This document shows positions 7,550-15,966 of a DNA stretch of 45,468 bases, in pieces. Origin of the DNA: Tubiluchus corallicola (Eukaryota > Priapulida > Priapulimorpha > Priapulimorphida > Tubiluchidae); assembly GCA_030141605.1 (NCBI GenBank), contig JAQGDQ010002427.1:1-45468 (forward strand), given 5' to 3'. How positions within the stretch are numbered: the stretch's first letter is position 1; every line of letters begins with the position of its first letter. A program made the position numbers and the translations under genes. Under the pieces are notes generated by a model, which saw nothing but the letters and a program-made list of their open reading frames with translations, was not told the DNA's origin and searched no databases.

Positions 7550-8080
7550 ATGATCAAAAACATAAAAAAAGAAGAAACAATACTACTCAAAGATCTTGCG
7601 TATATATTAGGTTTGAGCGCAAGGCAAGTACAAAGACTTGCTAATGATGGGGTTATAAAAAAAACACGACATGGGAAGTATATTTTTGCTGAATCTGTGC
7701 AAGGGTATGTCGCTTTTTTGAAAGATGACCAAATATCTGACATGGATTTAAAGGAACGTAAAGCATTAGCTGAAGCTAAATTGAAAGAAGCTCAAGAAAA
7801 AGAGAAAACTTTGAAAGTTAAATTAATGAAAAATGAATTACATGCTGCAAAAGATGTGAAACGTGTGATGACAGCGAGTTTCTTACGTGTAAAAAATATT
7901 TTGTTGGGCATACCTAGCAAGTTAGCTCCCATTATTTCTTTAGAAAGTGAACCCGCTAAAATACAAGTTGTATTAGATGAAAACATAAGAAATACGCTTA
8001 ATAACTTAAGTTCTTATAATATAAAAGATTTTGAAAAGTATGATTTTTTTGAGGATGATGAAGATGAAAATGAAGACTAG
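7550..8080 (+). CDS. Terminase small subunit (Nu1-like)
   Basis: The start is placed at ATG 7550 behind TTTTGGAG (7535-7542); an ATG at 7502 in frame lacks a ribosome site. The 176-residue protein has an N-terminal winged-helix/excisionase-like DNA-binding motif (LLKDLAYILGLSARQVQRLA, about residues 10-29). A highly charged coiled-coil stretch (about 64-105, rich in KEA/LKE) follows, then a C-terminal helical part ending in an acidic tail. This is the layout of lambda Nu1-type small terminases, which bind the packaging site and recruit the large subunit. Its 3' end overlaps the large subunit gene. Confidence 0.8.
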   Translation: MIKNIKKEETILLKDLAYILGLSARQVQRLANDGVIKKTRHGKYIFAESVQGYVAFLKDDQISDMDLKERKALAEAKLKEAQEKEKTLKVKLMKNELHAAKDVKRVMTASFLRVKNILLGIPSKLAPIISLESEPAKIQVVLDENIRNTLNNLSSYNIKDFEKYDFFEDDEDENED

Positions 8081-9845
8081 TACGTTTAAATTATTTCAAG
8101 ATATACATACTGTTTTTAAAATCCCTGACAGACTTACTATAGATGAATGGGCAGATCGTTATAGAGTTTTGAGCTCAAAAACATCCGCTGAACCAGGTAA
8201 ATGGGTTACTTCTAGAGCACATTACCAACAAGGCATTATGAGTGCTATAAGTGATCCTAGTATAGATACAGTGGTATTAATGCTTCCAGCGCAGGTTGGA
8301 AAAACTGAAATACTACTAAATGTAATTGGTTACTATATGCACTATGACTCTACTTCAATTTTATATCTGATGCCTTCTCAGAAAATGGCTGAAGATTTTT
8401 CAAAAACAAGACTTGAGGACATGATTAACAGCACCCCAGAATTGAAAGTAAAGATACTTAAAGAAGAAACAGGGAGGGCTACAAAACTTCTGAAAGAATT
8501 TCAGGGAGGGTATTTGGCGCTAACTGGTGCTAATTCTCCAACAGAGCTTGCGAGTAGGCCTGTGCGAGTGCTTCTTGTTGACGAAATAGATAGATTTCCT
8601 GTATCGGCAGGGCAAGAAGGAGACCCTTTCAGTCTTGCGAAAGAGCGAACTAAGACATTTTGGAATAGAAAAGTTGTAGTCGTTTCTACTCCAACAATAA
8701 ACGGAGAGAGCCGTATAGAAGATTTGTATGAAAAATCAAGAAAAGGTAAATATTATTTGCCTTGCCCCAAGTGTGGATGTTTAAACACTTTGGTTTGGAA
8801 GAACTTCAATTTTGAACCTTTGGGCTACAGATGCGCTGAATGTTTAGAGCTTTCAACTGAACATGAGTGGAAGAAAAGCAAAGGATGTTGGCAATTTGAA
8901 GGTGAAGAAGGTAAAGTTGTAGGATTTCATTTGACAGAATTAGTATCACCTTGGAGCAGATGGGAGGACGTAAAAGATAAATTCCTTGAAGCTAAAGGCG
9001 ATGAACAAACAATGAAGGTGTTCACAAATACTACTCTTGCAGAAACTTGGGAAGAAAAAGGGGAAAAACTAGACTTTCAAGATTATCTGAAAAGAAGAGA
9101 AAATTATAATTGTGAGATTCCTGATGCCGTCAATGTACTTACTGCTGGAGTTGATGTACAAGATGATCGACTTGAAGTGGAGATAGTTGGATGGGGAGCA
9201 GATGAAGAAAGCTGGGGCGTTGAGTATAGAGTGTTCGTAGGGAGCCCTGGCAGGCTTGAAGTGTGGGAGCAATTAGAACGCTATCTTGATAAAGAATTTT
9301 CATACAGCAATGGAGAAAAGATACGAGTACTTAGTACTTGTATAGACAGCGGAGGACATTTTACACAAGAAGTATATCAATTCGTGAAACCTCGCGAAAA
9401 TAGAAGAATATTCGCTATAAAAGGTGTTGGTGGAGAAGGACGAGCTTATCTTAGTAAACCAAGTAAAAGTAATAGAGCTGGGGTAAACCTATTTTCAATA
9501 GGAGTTAATACAGGAAAAGAAACGATAGTATCAAGGTTGAAAATAGAAGAACCAGGTGCACGCTATATGCATTTTCCAAGTGAAATAGAAAGAGGATATG
9601 ACGAACAATATTTTAGGGGGCTGACCGCAGAGAAACGAGTTACAACTTATAGAAAAGGGGTAAGAAAAGTAATGTGGAAGCTGTCTGGGACGAAAAGAAA
9701 CGAACCTCTTGATGTTAGAAACTACGCGTACGCTGCTCTGAAAATAGCTAACCCTGATTTGACTAGAAAATACACAAATATAATAACAAAAAAAGTAACC
9801 AAAAAACGTAGAAGAAAAGTAAGATATGGAGGAATAGATGTTTGA
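8064..9845 (+). CDS. Terminase large subunit (lambda gpA-like)
   Basis: The packaging motor ATPase/nuclease. The most likely start is ATG 8064 (GAGG at 8051-8054, 9-base gap); in-frame ATGs at 8031, 8055, 8058 and 8070 are alternatives. With 8064 as start there is a Walker A variant LPAQVGKTE (about 74-82), Walker B VLLVDEID (about 169-176), a four-cysteine zinc knuckle CPKCG...C..C (about 235-265), and the start of the RNase H-like nuclease domain GVDVQDDRLEVEIVGWG (about 365-381). The C-terminus is very basic (KKVTKKRRRKVR). The length of about 593 aa fits the gpA family. It overlaps the next gene by 8 bases. Confidence 0.92.
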   Translation: MKMKTSTFKLFQDIHTVFKIPDRLTIDEWADRYRVLSSKTSAEPGKWVTSRAHYQQGIMSAISDPSIDTVVLMLPAQVGKTEILLNVIGYYMHYDSTSILYLMPSQKMAEDFSKTRLEDMINSTPELKVKILKEETGRATKLLKEFQGGYLALTGANSPTELASRPVRVLLVDEIDRFPVSAGQEGDPFSLAKERTKTFWNRKVVVVSTPTINGESRIEDLYEKSRKGKYYLPCPKCGCLNTLVWKNFNFEPLGYRCAECLELSTEHEWKKSKGCWQFEGEEGKVVGFHLTELVSPWSRWEDVKDKFLEAKGDEQTMKVFTNTTLAETWEEKGEKLDFQDYLKRRENYNCEIPDAVNVLTAGVDVQDDRLEVEIVGWGADEESWGVEYRVFVGSPGRLEVWEQLERYLDKEFSYSNGEKIRVLSTCIDSGGHFTQEVYQFVKPRENRRIFAIKGVGGEGRAYLSKPSKSNRAGVNLFSIGVNTGKETIVSRLKIEEPGARYMHFPSEIERGYDEQYFRGLTAEKRVTTYRKGVRKVMWKLSGTKRNEPLDVRNYAYAALKIANPDLTRKYTNIITKKVTKKRRRKVRYGGIDV

Positions 9846-10056
9846 TACAAATATTTGTCAAAAAAGACTAGATATGTGGCTATTAGCTGAAGAAGCTTTA
9901 GTCACAGGAAAAGAATATAGAATAGGGAATAGATCGCTTGTAAAAAGTGACTTGAAAGAAGTATACCAAGCGATTCGATTTTGGCAAAAAGAATTAGAAA
10001 AATCTAAAAACAAAGGAAAAAGAAGGAAAACATACGTAGGGATACCTATGGATTAG
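9838..10056 (+). CDS. gpW/DUF6148-like head-tail joining protein
   Basis: A 72-residue helical protein with the pattern RL.MWL.AEEAL.TGKEY.IG.RSL.K.DL, typical of the small head-tail joining proteins between the large terminase and portal in lambda-like phages (gpW or the related DUF6148 family). The start overlaps the terminase stop by 8 bases (ATG TTT GA), a normal arrangement in this operon. A basic C-terminal tail follows. The portal gene begins 10 bases later. Confidence 0.75.
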   Translation: MFDTNICQKRLDMWLLAEEALVTGKEYRIGNRSLVKSDLKEVYQAIRFWQKELEKSKNKGKRRKTYVGIPMD

Positions 10057-10066
10057 GGGGCGAATT

Positions 10067-11552
10067 ATGAATTTTTTTAATAAGATATGGGAGAAAAGAG
10101 TTTCAAGTACTGGAAAATCTAATATTAAAGCTTCTGGGTATGGCAATCATGGCGCCTCTAAAATGAAAAAATCTTTAATATCTTGGCAAACGGAGAGCTT
10201 GTCTGTAGATGAGAACATTCATAAAAACTCTAAAATACTAATTGAACGTTCTCGTGATTTAGCCCAAGGCTCAAGCATTGCAAATGGGGCTATAAAAACT
10301 ATAAAAGATAATGTAATTGGTAGTGGGCTTACACTAACATCAACAATTGATCATAAACTTGCGAATATATCTTCTGAAAAAAGTCGTGAGCTGGAAGATT
10401 TGATAGAGAAAAATTTTCATTTATGGAGTTATAAAAAAATAGATAATTTAGGACTTATGAATTTTTATCAGGTTCAAGACTTGGCTTTTCATACTACTTT
10501 GGTGACAGGAGAGTGTTTTATAAAACTAAACTACTTTGAAAGCTTTAGAAATCCCTTTTTGTTAAAGCTTCAATTGATTGAACCTGAACGCGTGCATACG
10601 CCTAAAGATAAAGAAGATAGCGAACACGTTAAAAATGGCATTGAGTTTGATAAAAATGGCAGAGTTGCTAGTTATTACATAAGTGATAAATTTCCTAATT
10701 CTAGTGACTTTGGTGAATCAAAATATGAAAAAATAGATGTGTTTGGGGAAAACGGACAGTTGAATATAATACACTTAATGATCCCTGAACGTCCTGAACA
10801 GGTGCGCGGAATACCGTTATTGGCTCCTGTTATAGAAAGTTTGAAACAGCTAGAAAGGTATACTGAAGCTGAATTAACTGCCGCTGTAGTTAGCGGAATG
10901 TATGCTATATTTATAAAAACTCAAGGTGAAGACCCTGCTTCCTTTGGAGAGAGCGTTGTTTCTGAAAACAATACTGTTGATAAAGATGATAGATCTTTTG
11001 CTTTACGGCCAGGGATGATGGCAGAACTTGACTGGTGAAGATATTGTTGTGTCAAATCCTGGACGACCTAACCCAGCTTTTGATCCTTTTATAATGAGTA
11101 TATTGAGGCAGGTTGGGACAAGTTTGGGTGTACCATTTGAGTTGTTAATTAAACACTTCACTTCTAGTTATAGTGCAAGCAGAGCTGCTCTTTTGGAAGC
11201 TTGGAAGGTGTTTAAAAAACGACGTGCTTGGTTTGCTAATAATTTTTGTCAATCAGTATATGAGGAATGGCTTAGAGAGTGTTACTTATCAGGAAGGATA
11301 GATCTAAAAGGATTTGATGATGATGAACTTGTTAGGTACGCGTATTCAAGGTCTGAATGGGTGGGGCCTTCACAAGGACAGATAGATCCACTGAAGGAAA
11401 TAGTTGCGGCTGAAAAAAGAATAACATTAGGAGTTAGCACAAGGACAAGAGAAACCTCAGAGCTAACAGGAGGGAGTTTTGAAAGAAATCTAGAATTGTT
11501 AGCTAAAGAAGAAAAAATTATGAAAGAGAAAGGAGTAATGCAAGATGAGTAA
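10067..11552 (+). pseudogene. Portal protein (lambda gpB-like), frameshifted
   Basis: The portal forms the dodecameric DNA gate at the capsid vertex. The first frame (10067-11038, 323 aa) carries the N-terminal and stem regions, including SLSVDENIHKNSKILIERSR and IPLLAPVIESLKQLERY. It stops right after RPGMMAEL. The second frame, from TTG 11028, resumes at once with TGEDI...NPGRPNPAFDPF and the conserved C-terminal helices (SYSASRAALLEAW.....R). Together they give about 494 residues, a normal gpB-family length. The shift is +1 (one extra base near 11026) at a site without a long homopolymer or classical slippery sequence. A true mutation would abolish virion assembly; a sequencing indel is equally possible. 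Confidence 0.88.
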
Positions 11553-12579
11553 TAAAACTGCTGAATTGAGTTTGTATGGTGTCATAGGAGAGCAAGGTGG
11601 TATTAATGAAACAGAATTTGTGAATAAGATAAATGGTTTGGGAGATATAGAAACACTAGCTATTAGAATTAATTCTATAGGTGGAGATCCTATAGCGGCT
11701 ATAGCTATGTATAACACGATTAAGAATAAAGAATTTGAAACAGTGATGCATGTTGATGGGATAGTATCAAGTTCTGCTACCGTGGTTGTCTGTGCTGCGA
11801 CAAAAGTTGTCATGGCAAAAAATGCGTTATATATGATTCATGAACCTTGGGCGTCAGCAGGTGGGCAAGTGAATGAAATGAAGCGGAGTATTAATATTCT
11901 TGAAAATATAAAAAACTCTATGATAGATATTTATAGTAAAAAATCTAACTTAACTAAAGAAGAAGTAGCTAAAATGATGGCTGAAGAGACTTGGTTAAAT
12001 GCTGAGGAAGCTTTTAAATATGGTTTCATAGATGAGATAGAGGATAGAGAGATAGTGAAAGGTGAAATAAATGACAAATTTGTTTTTAATAGTTTAGTTG
12101 TGGATAAAGGTAAATTTAATAAATTCAAGAATTTTAAGGCATCAATGGTAGTGGATACTACTATTAACATAGATGAAAAAAAAGAAGAAATAAAGGAGGA
12201 GAAAAAAGAAATGACATTAGAAGACTTAAAAAAACAATATCCTGAATTTTCAAAAGCTATATACGAAGAAGGAAAACAAGCAGGAGAATTAGGAGAAAGA
12301 CAACGAATTAAAGAAATTGAAGAATTGGGTGCTAAAGGAGATTTAGTTTATCAAGCTAAATTTATTAATATTTGTGGTGCTGGGACTTTAGCAATGGGCA
12401 TTATAAAAGCTCAAAAAGAAGAGAATAAAAAAATAATGGACAGTATTGTAGATAACAGTAAAAGTACTGAAGTAAAATCAGTAGTTAAAGAAGAGACAGA
12501 GGACGAGACTATTTTAGGTTTAAGTGTTAATGGTATATTTGGTGCGATGAATACTAAATTAAATGGAGAGGTGAAATAA
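11545..12579 (+). CDS. ClpP-like head maturation protease (with scaffold C-terminus)
   Basis: The 344-residue fusion has an N-terminal serine protease domain of the ClpP/SppA (S49/S14-like) type. It has the substrate-binding IGGDP motif (45-49), the nucleophile region VSSSATVV (about 74-81, Ser77 the probable nucleophile) and the catalytic-histidine motif MIHEPW (97-102). From about residue 215 it becomes a very charged, helical scaffold-like region. An in-frame start with its own ribosome site occurs there (see 12211). This is the lambda C/Nu3 arrangement: the long product is the capsid protease and the short one the scaffold. The start overlaps the portal stop by 8 bases. Confidence 0.87.
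   Translation: MSNKTAELSLYGVIGEQGGINETEFVNKINGLGDIETLAIRINSIGGDPIAAIAMYNTIKNKEFETVMHVDGIVSSSATVVVCAATKVVMAKNALYMIHEPWASAGGQVNEMKRSINILENIKNSMIDIYSKKSNLTKEEVAKMMAEETWLNAEEAFKYGFIDEIEDREIVKGEINDKFVFNSLVVDKGKFNKFKNFKASMVVDTTINIDEKKEEIKEEKKEMTLEDLKKQYPEFSKAIYEEGKQAGELGERQRIKEIEELGAKGDLVYQAKFINICGAGTLAMGIIKAQKEENKKIMDSIVDNSKSTEVKSVVKEETEDETILGLSVNGIFGAMNTKLNGEVK
12211..12579 (+). CDS. Nested scaffold protein (Nu3-like internal start)
   Basis: Inside the protease gene, ATG 12211 is in frame and preceded by a strong AAAGGAGG (12192-12199) with 11-base spacing. This is far better than expected by chance within a coding sequence. Initiation there gives a 122-residue, charged, mostly helical protein that matches the position and character of lambda Nu3, the capsid scaffold made from within gene C. 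It is seen as a start site only; expression is inferred. Confidence 0.6.
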   Translation: MTLEDLKKQYPEFSKAIYEEGKQAGELGERQRIKEIEELGAKGDLVYQAKFINICGAGTLAMGIIKAQKEENKKIMDSIVDNSKSTEVKSVVKEETEDETILGLSVNGIFGAMNTKLNGEVK

Positions 12580-12915
12580 ATGGGATTTATAACAGCTGGA
12601 GCAACGGTTAAACAAGAAACTTTATTATCTGGAGGAGGACATCAAGTAATGGAAATAGTAGTCCCTCTAGGTAAAGCAGTAGTACGAGGAGATGCGGTAA
12701 ATACACTATGTGATCTTACTGATGGTTCTGACCTATTTGGGATCATAGCAGAAGATGCAGATGGTGTAGAAGCAGAAACAAAATCTACGGTATATGTAAG
12801 TGGTGAGTTTGTATGGGAAGGATTAAGAGTTAAGGAATTAACTACAAAGGAAGAATTCAGAATATTAGCGAGGGATAAAAATATAATAATTAAAGAGTTA
12901 GGAGGTAAAGAATAA
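12580..12915 (+). CDS. Head decoration protein (gpD-like)
   Basis: The 111-residue beta-rich protein starts directly after the protease stop. It has the family pattern V.V.GKAV.RGDAV (about residues 29-41) followed by FGI.AEDADG and VYVSGEFV, as in lambda gpD/HDPD decoration trimers that stabilise the expanded capsid. It lies between protease/scaffold and major capsid genes, as in lambda. Its stop overlaps the capsid start by one base (TAATG). Confidence 0.82.
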   Translation: MGFITAGATVKQETLLSGGGHQVMEIVVPLGKAVVRGDAVNTLCDLTDGSDLFGIIAEDADGVEAETKSTVYVSGEFVWEGLRVKELTTKEEFRILARDKNIIIKELGGKE

Positions 12916-13925
12916 TGCCAGCAATTATAGAGTTAATAAAAGCGTATGATCAAAAGGTTGTAAAGCCAAAATCATTTTTTAAAGATAATTTTTTCAAAGT
13001 GAGAAAAACTAAAGCAAGGAAAAAATTTGAGGTTCAGTTCAGAAAAGGACGAATGCTTGCGGCTCCATTTGTAAGCGAGCTCATACCAGGAACTGAAATT
13101 CCTAAACGTACTTTCAAATCTGAGTTTTATCAAGCTCCTAAAATTGCTCCAAAAGAGACTTTTACTGTTGACCAGTTATATCTAGATCAACATTTTGGAG
13201 AAACAATATATGGCGGGAAAAGTTCGAAACAGAAACGAAATGAGCTTATAGGAGAGTCTTTAGCCGAGTTTGAAGAAATGATAATTAGAAAAGAAGAGCT
13301 TATGTGTATTAGAACTCTTTATGAAGGCGAAGTTATAGTCGAAGGAGAAGGAGTAAAAGATAAAATAACTTATGGGACAGTAAAGAGAGCTCAAGTGGGG
13401 GTAAAATGGACTGAAGCTAACGCTGATATTATAGGAGATATACGTGGAGCTATAACCGATATAGGTAAAAAAACAGGTGCAAGACCTGAAATGTTGGTAG
13501 TTGATCCTGATACAGCTGCTTTAATAGAAAATAATGAAAAGATAAAAGATAAATTAGACACTAGAAATTTCAACCTAGGAAATATTTCACCTAAGGAGTT
13601 ACCTGATGGAGCTATATTTATAGGGACGTTAGCTCCTTTTCATTTGCCAATTATATCATATCAAGGTCAATATGAAGTGATGAAAGCAAATGGTGAGTTA
13701 GAAATGAGAGATATAGTGCCACAAGGAACTATGCTACTTGCTCCTAGCAATAACGAAATTTTATATGGGTCTGCTGGGGATATAAAGAAAGGAATTATTC
13801 AAGCTGAAAGAGCTGTTTTTCAAGACGAAGATACGAAATCAAATACTTTGGAGATAAGAACGGAAACAAGACCTTTACCTGTGGTGTATGACATTGAGGC
13901 AATAAGAATTTTAGAGGTGATATAA
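12915..13925 (+). CDS. Major capsid protein (lambda gpE-like)
   Basis: The 336-residue protein has the features of the lambda gpE major head protein family: an N-terminal FF.V.K....KFEVQF.KGRM.AAPFVS segment, a central EF.E.II.R.E...IRTL.EG helix and loop, and the C-terminal beta core with PEMLVVDPDTAALI (about 193-206). Its length and its place after the decoration protein agree. It forms the icosahedral shell after scaffold removal. Codon use is like that of its neighbours. Confidence 0.87.
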   Translation: MPAIIELIKAYDQKVVKPKSFFKDNFFKVRKTKARKKFEVQFRKGRMLAAPFVSELIPGTEIPKRTFKSEFYQAPKIAPKETFTVDQLYLDQHFGETIYGGKSSKQKRNELIGESLAEFEEMIIRKEELMCIRTLYEGEVIVEGEGVKDKITYGTVKRAQVGVKWTEANADIIGDIRGAITDIGKKTGARPEMLVVDPDTAALIENNEKIKDKLDTRNFNLGNISPKELPDGAIFIGTLAPFHLPIISYQGQYEVMKANGELEMRDIVPQGTMLLAPSNNEILYGSAGDIKKGIIQAERAVFQDEDTKSNTLEIRTETRPLPVVYDIEAIRILEVI

Positions 13926-14263
13926 ATGAAATATAAAACAAAAGCTAATATTATGTATCAAGCAAAAATAATAGATAAAGGAGAAATAGTTGAATTTCAA
14001 GATGAATCTTTTGCAAAAAATTTACTTGAAAGAGATTTGTTAGAGGAAATTGGAAAAGATGTGAAAGTAGAAGAAATAGAAGAAAACACAAATGGAATAA
14101 TAGCAGAGAAAACAGAAGAAGAGCTAGAAGAAATGACGGTAAAAGAGTTACTGGAACCTATGCAAAAAAGGAATTAAATCTAGAGCTTAACAAAAAAGAC
14201 AAAAAAGATAACATAATTCAAGAAATTCAAGAAGCTTATGAAAATCTAGAAGAGGTTGATTAA
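13926..14263 (+). pseudogene. Small head protein with C-terminal HeH/SAP-like motif, frameshifted
   Basis: The ORF from ATG 13926 reads 83 codons and stops at 14177. The -1 frame then continues coherently as YAKKELNLELNKKDKKDNI followed by a helix, to a stop at 14261-14263, just before the next gene. MTVKEL...YAKK..L.L.KK.KKD.II..I is the typical HeH/SAP-like mini-domain found at the end of phage capsid-adjacent proteins. The shift appears to be a one-base deletion near 14150-14157 and has no slippery heptamer in the correct register. The intact product would be about 112 residues. Role unknown; possibly head completion. Confidence 0.6.
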
Positions 14264-14264
14264 T

Positions 14265-14609
14265 ATGATCAATTTCAAAGATCAACTACAGAAAGATCTA
14301 GATAACGTGTTTTTCAATAATAACGAGTTTGCGGAAACTCTTATTGTCAATGGTATTGAAACGATAGGTATCATTGACGAAAACTATTTTAAAGATGCTA
14401 AATTTTCAACAAAAAAAGAAATAAATATAATGGGTGACGAAGTGCTTCAAAGATCTAATATCGCTTTATTATTGAAAGTTGCAGAGCTTGGATATAAACC
14501 TAATGTTGGAAGTATCTTAGAAGTTAATTCTGTTAATCACAGAGTGCAAAAAACTACAGAAGAAAGTGGAATGTATATAATTGAGCTTAGTTTTTTGGAA
14601 GAGAGTTAA
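14265..14609 (+). CDS. Head-tail joining protein (FII-like)
   Basis: The start is put at ATG 14265 (GAGG at 14252-14255), not the upstream TTG 14256. The 114-residue beta-rich protein begins with an FKDQL.KDLD.VFFN.NEFAE helix and has paired strands ending in a short acidic tail. This is the pattern of gpFII/ATP-binding-sugar-transporter-like joining proteins after the capsid gene. It probably forms the neck ring that binds the tail. The position between capsid and tail genes supports this; the sequence match is modest. Confidence 0.6.
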   Translation: MINFKDQLQKDLDNVFFNNNEFAETLIVNGIETIGIIDENYFKDAKFSTKKEINIMGDEVLQRSNIALLLKVAELGYKPNVGSILEVNSVNHRVQKTTEESGMYIIELSFLEES

Positions 14610-14612
14610 AAT

Positions 14613-15146
14613 ATGTTTGACATAGATTTGAAAGTTAAGAATATTGAAGAAGTTGAATTTTTCTTAAGTGATATTCCAAAAGGTGTGCAAAAAGCTTTGC
14701 AAAGAAGTACTAGCAGGACTCTTTCAGCAGTTAAAGGACATATGGTGAGAGGAGCAAGAGAGACTTATACAGTGAAGGCTAAAATGCTGAGGGAGGATTT
14801 AGAAATAAAACGCCCATCTTTTACTAATCTAAGAGGTCAAATCAAGTCAACAGGAAGACCTATATTGCTACAGCATTTTGCACATAAAAAAAATACGAAA
14901 AGAAGACATTTCAGAGTTGCAGTGAAGAAAGGGAACTATAAGACTATTAGAAACTCTTTTGTAACTGATTTTGGGACTGTCTTAGCTCGAAAAGGGGCAG
15001 CTAGATACCCTCTTGAAGCTAAATATAGCCTTTCTGCTCCACAAATGCTAGAAGGAGACATGAGCAAGTTAGATAGATTTGCTAGAACAACATTAGAAAG
15101 ACGGTTAGATCATGAAGTAATCAATTTGTTAGAAAGAGGGAAATAA
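14613..15146 (+). CDS. Minor tail protein Z-like (neck/tail completion)
   Basis: A 177-residue basic protein of the prophage minor tail protein Z family: the N-terminal segment IPKGVQKALQRSTSRTLSAV is followed by the conserved R..Y.VK..ML.EDL stretch (about 50-65), and the middle is very Arg/Lys-rich. In lambda, Z completes the tail and positions DNA for ejection. Its stop overlaps the next start by one base (TAATG). Confidence 0.7.
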   Translation: MFDIDLKVKNIEEVEFFLSDIPKGVQKALQRSTSRTLSAVKGHMVRGARETYTVKAKMLREDLEIKRPSFTNLRGQIKSTGRPILLQHFAHKKNTKRRHFRVAVKKGNYKTIRNSFVTDFGTVLARKGAARYPLEAKYSLSAPQMLEGDMSKLDRFARTTLERRLDHEVINLLERGK

Positions 15147-15625
15147 TGACGCCATTAATGTTAGAAGAAGCCTTGATAACAAGGTTAGAAGAATTATTTG
15201 AGGAAGAGAAATACTTAGATAAAAATAACAATCTGCAGCAAATAAAAGTTATCCAAGGCGTTCCTGTCCCAAAAAGGGCAGGCCTTGGAGCAGCAAAAAA
15301 ACTCAATGTTCCTTTCACATCAGTTAGATTTCTGAAAGGTGTTGATAGGGAAAACGACGTTTCAAAAGCCTTTTTGACAATTGATGTTATGCTGTTCAAT
15401 GAAACCAAAGAAGGGCATAAGGAGCTATTGAACATACTTGAAAAAATCAGACAAGAGATATTCAAAAAACCAATGTTAAGTAAATATTTTACACTTGACT
15501 TTGAATCAGAGTATAAAACTTGGATAGTTGAGGAAGAGTCATATCCATACTGGCTTGGAATTATTGAATGCGTCTGGAACTACCACAGGATAGCTGATGA
15601 AGGCGATTTAGATTTAATTACCTAG
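15146..15625 (+). CDS. Tail terminator-like protein (Mu gp37/gpU-type)
   Basis: The 159-residue protein has an N-terminal helical part (LEEALITRLEELFEEE), a central VPFTSVRFLKG...ENDVS....IDVMLFNE strand pair and an aromatic C-terminus (PYWLGIIECVW). This fits the phage protein family that caps the tail tube just before the sheath genes. Function is inferred from order (after Z, before sheath) and general fold pattern rather than a diagnostic motif. Confidence 0.55.
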   Translation: MTPLMLEEALITRLEELFEEEKYLDKNNNLQQIKVIQGVPVPKRAGLGAAKKLNVPFTSVRFLKGVDRENDVSKAFLTIDVMLFNETKEGHKELLNILEKIRQEIFKKPMLSKYFTLDFESEYKTWIVEEESYPYWLGIIECVWNYHRIADEGDLDLIT

Positions 15626-15639
15626 GAGGAGGAGGTAAA

Positions 15640-15966
15640 ATGGCTAGGAAAAAGCGAAAAGAAGAGATAGTTGAAGAAGTAGTAGAAATAAAAGAAGAAG
15701 CTGCTGAAGAAAAGATAGAACCAAAGAAAGAAAAACAGCTTATATACATAGGGCCAATGCTAAAAAGTGGCATATTATCGCAAAATAGTATTTTTATGGG
15801 AATTCCAAAACATATAGAAGAAGATATAAAAAAATGTCCTGCAATAAAAAAACTATTTGTAACACCAGGAAAATTAGCAGAAGCAAAAAAGAATTTAAAA
15901 AAGCAAGGCACTTTAGAAAACATATATTACAAAGCAATTGAAAAATATAATAGAGGAGGGAATTAA
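15640..15966 (+). CDS. Conserved small phage protein before the sheath gene
   Basis: The 108-residue product starts with a very charged lysine/glutamate N-terminus (residues 1-35). It then has the conserved-looking core LIYIGPMLKSGILSQ....G.PKH......CPAIKKLFV, which recurs in small proteins encoded just upstream of contractile-tail sheath genes. The start is behind GGAGGAGG (15626-15633). Its stop overlaps the sheath ATG by one base. No function is known to me. Confidence 0.6.
   Translation: MARKKRKEEIVEEVVEIKEEAAEEKIEPKKEKQLIYIGPMLKSGILSQNSIFMGIPKHIEEDIKKCPAIKKLFVTPGKLAEAKKNLKKQGTLENIYYKAIEKYNRGGN

Noticed and set aside
11020-11040. Programmed +1 frameshift in the portal gene
   Set aside because: No known phage portal uses one, and there is no slow-codon/stop context of the usual kind; mutation or sequencing indel is simpler.
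14150-14180. Programmed frameshift in the small head gene at the CAAAAAAGG stretch
   Set aside because: The A-run is not in the X XXY YYZ register, and the coding signal changes frame before it, near 14150-14157.
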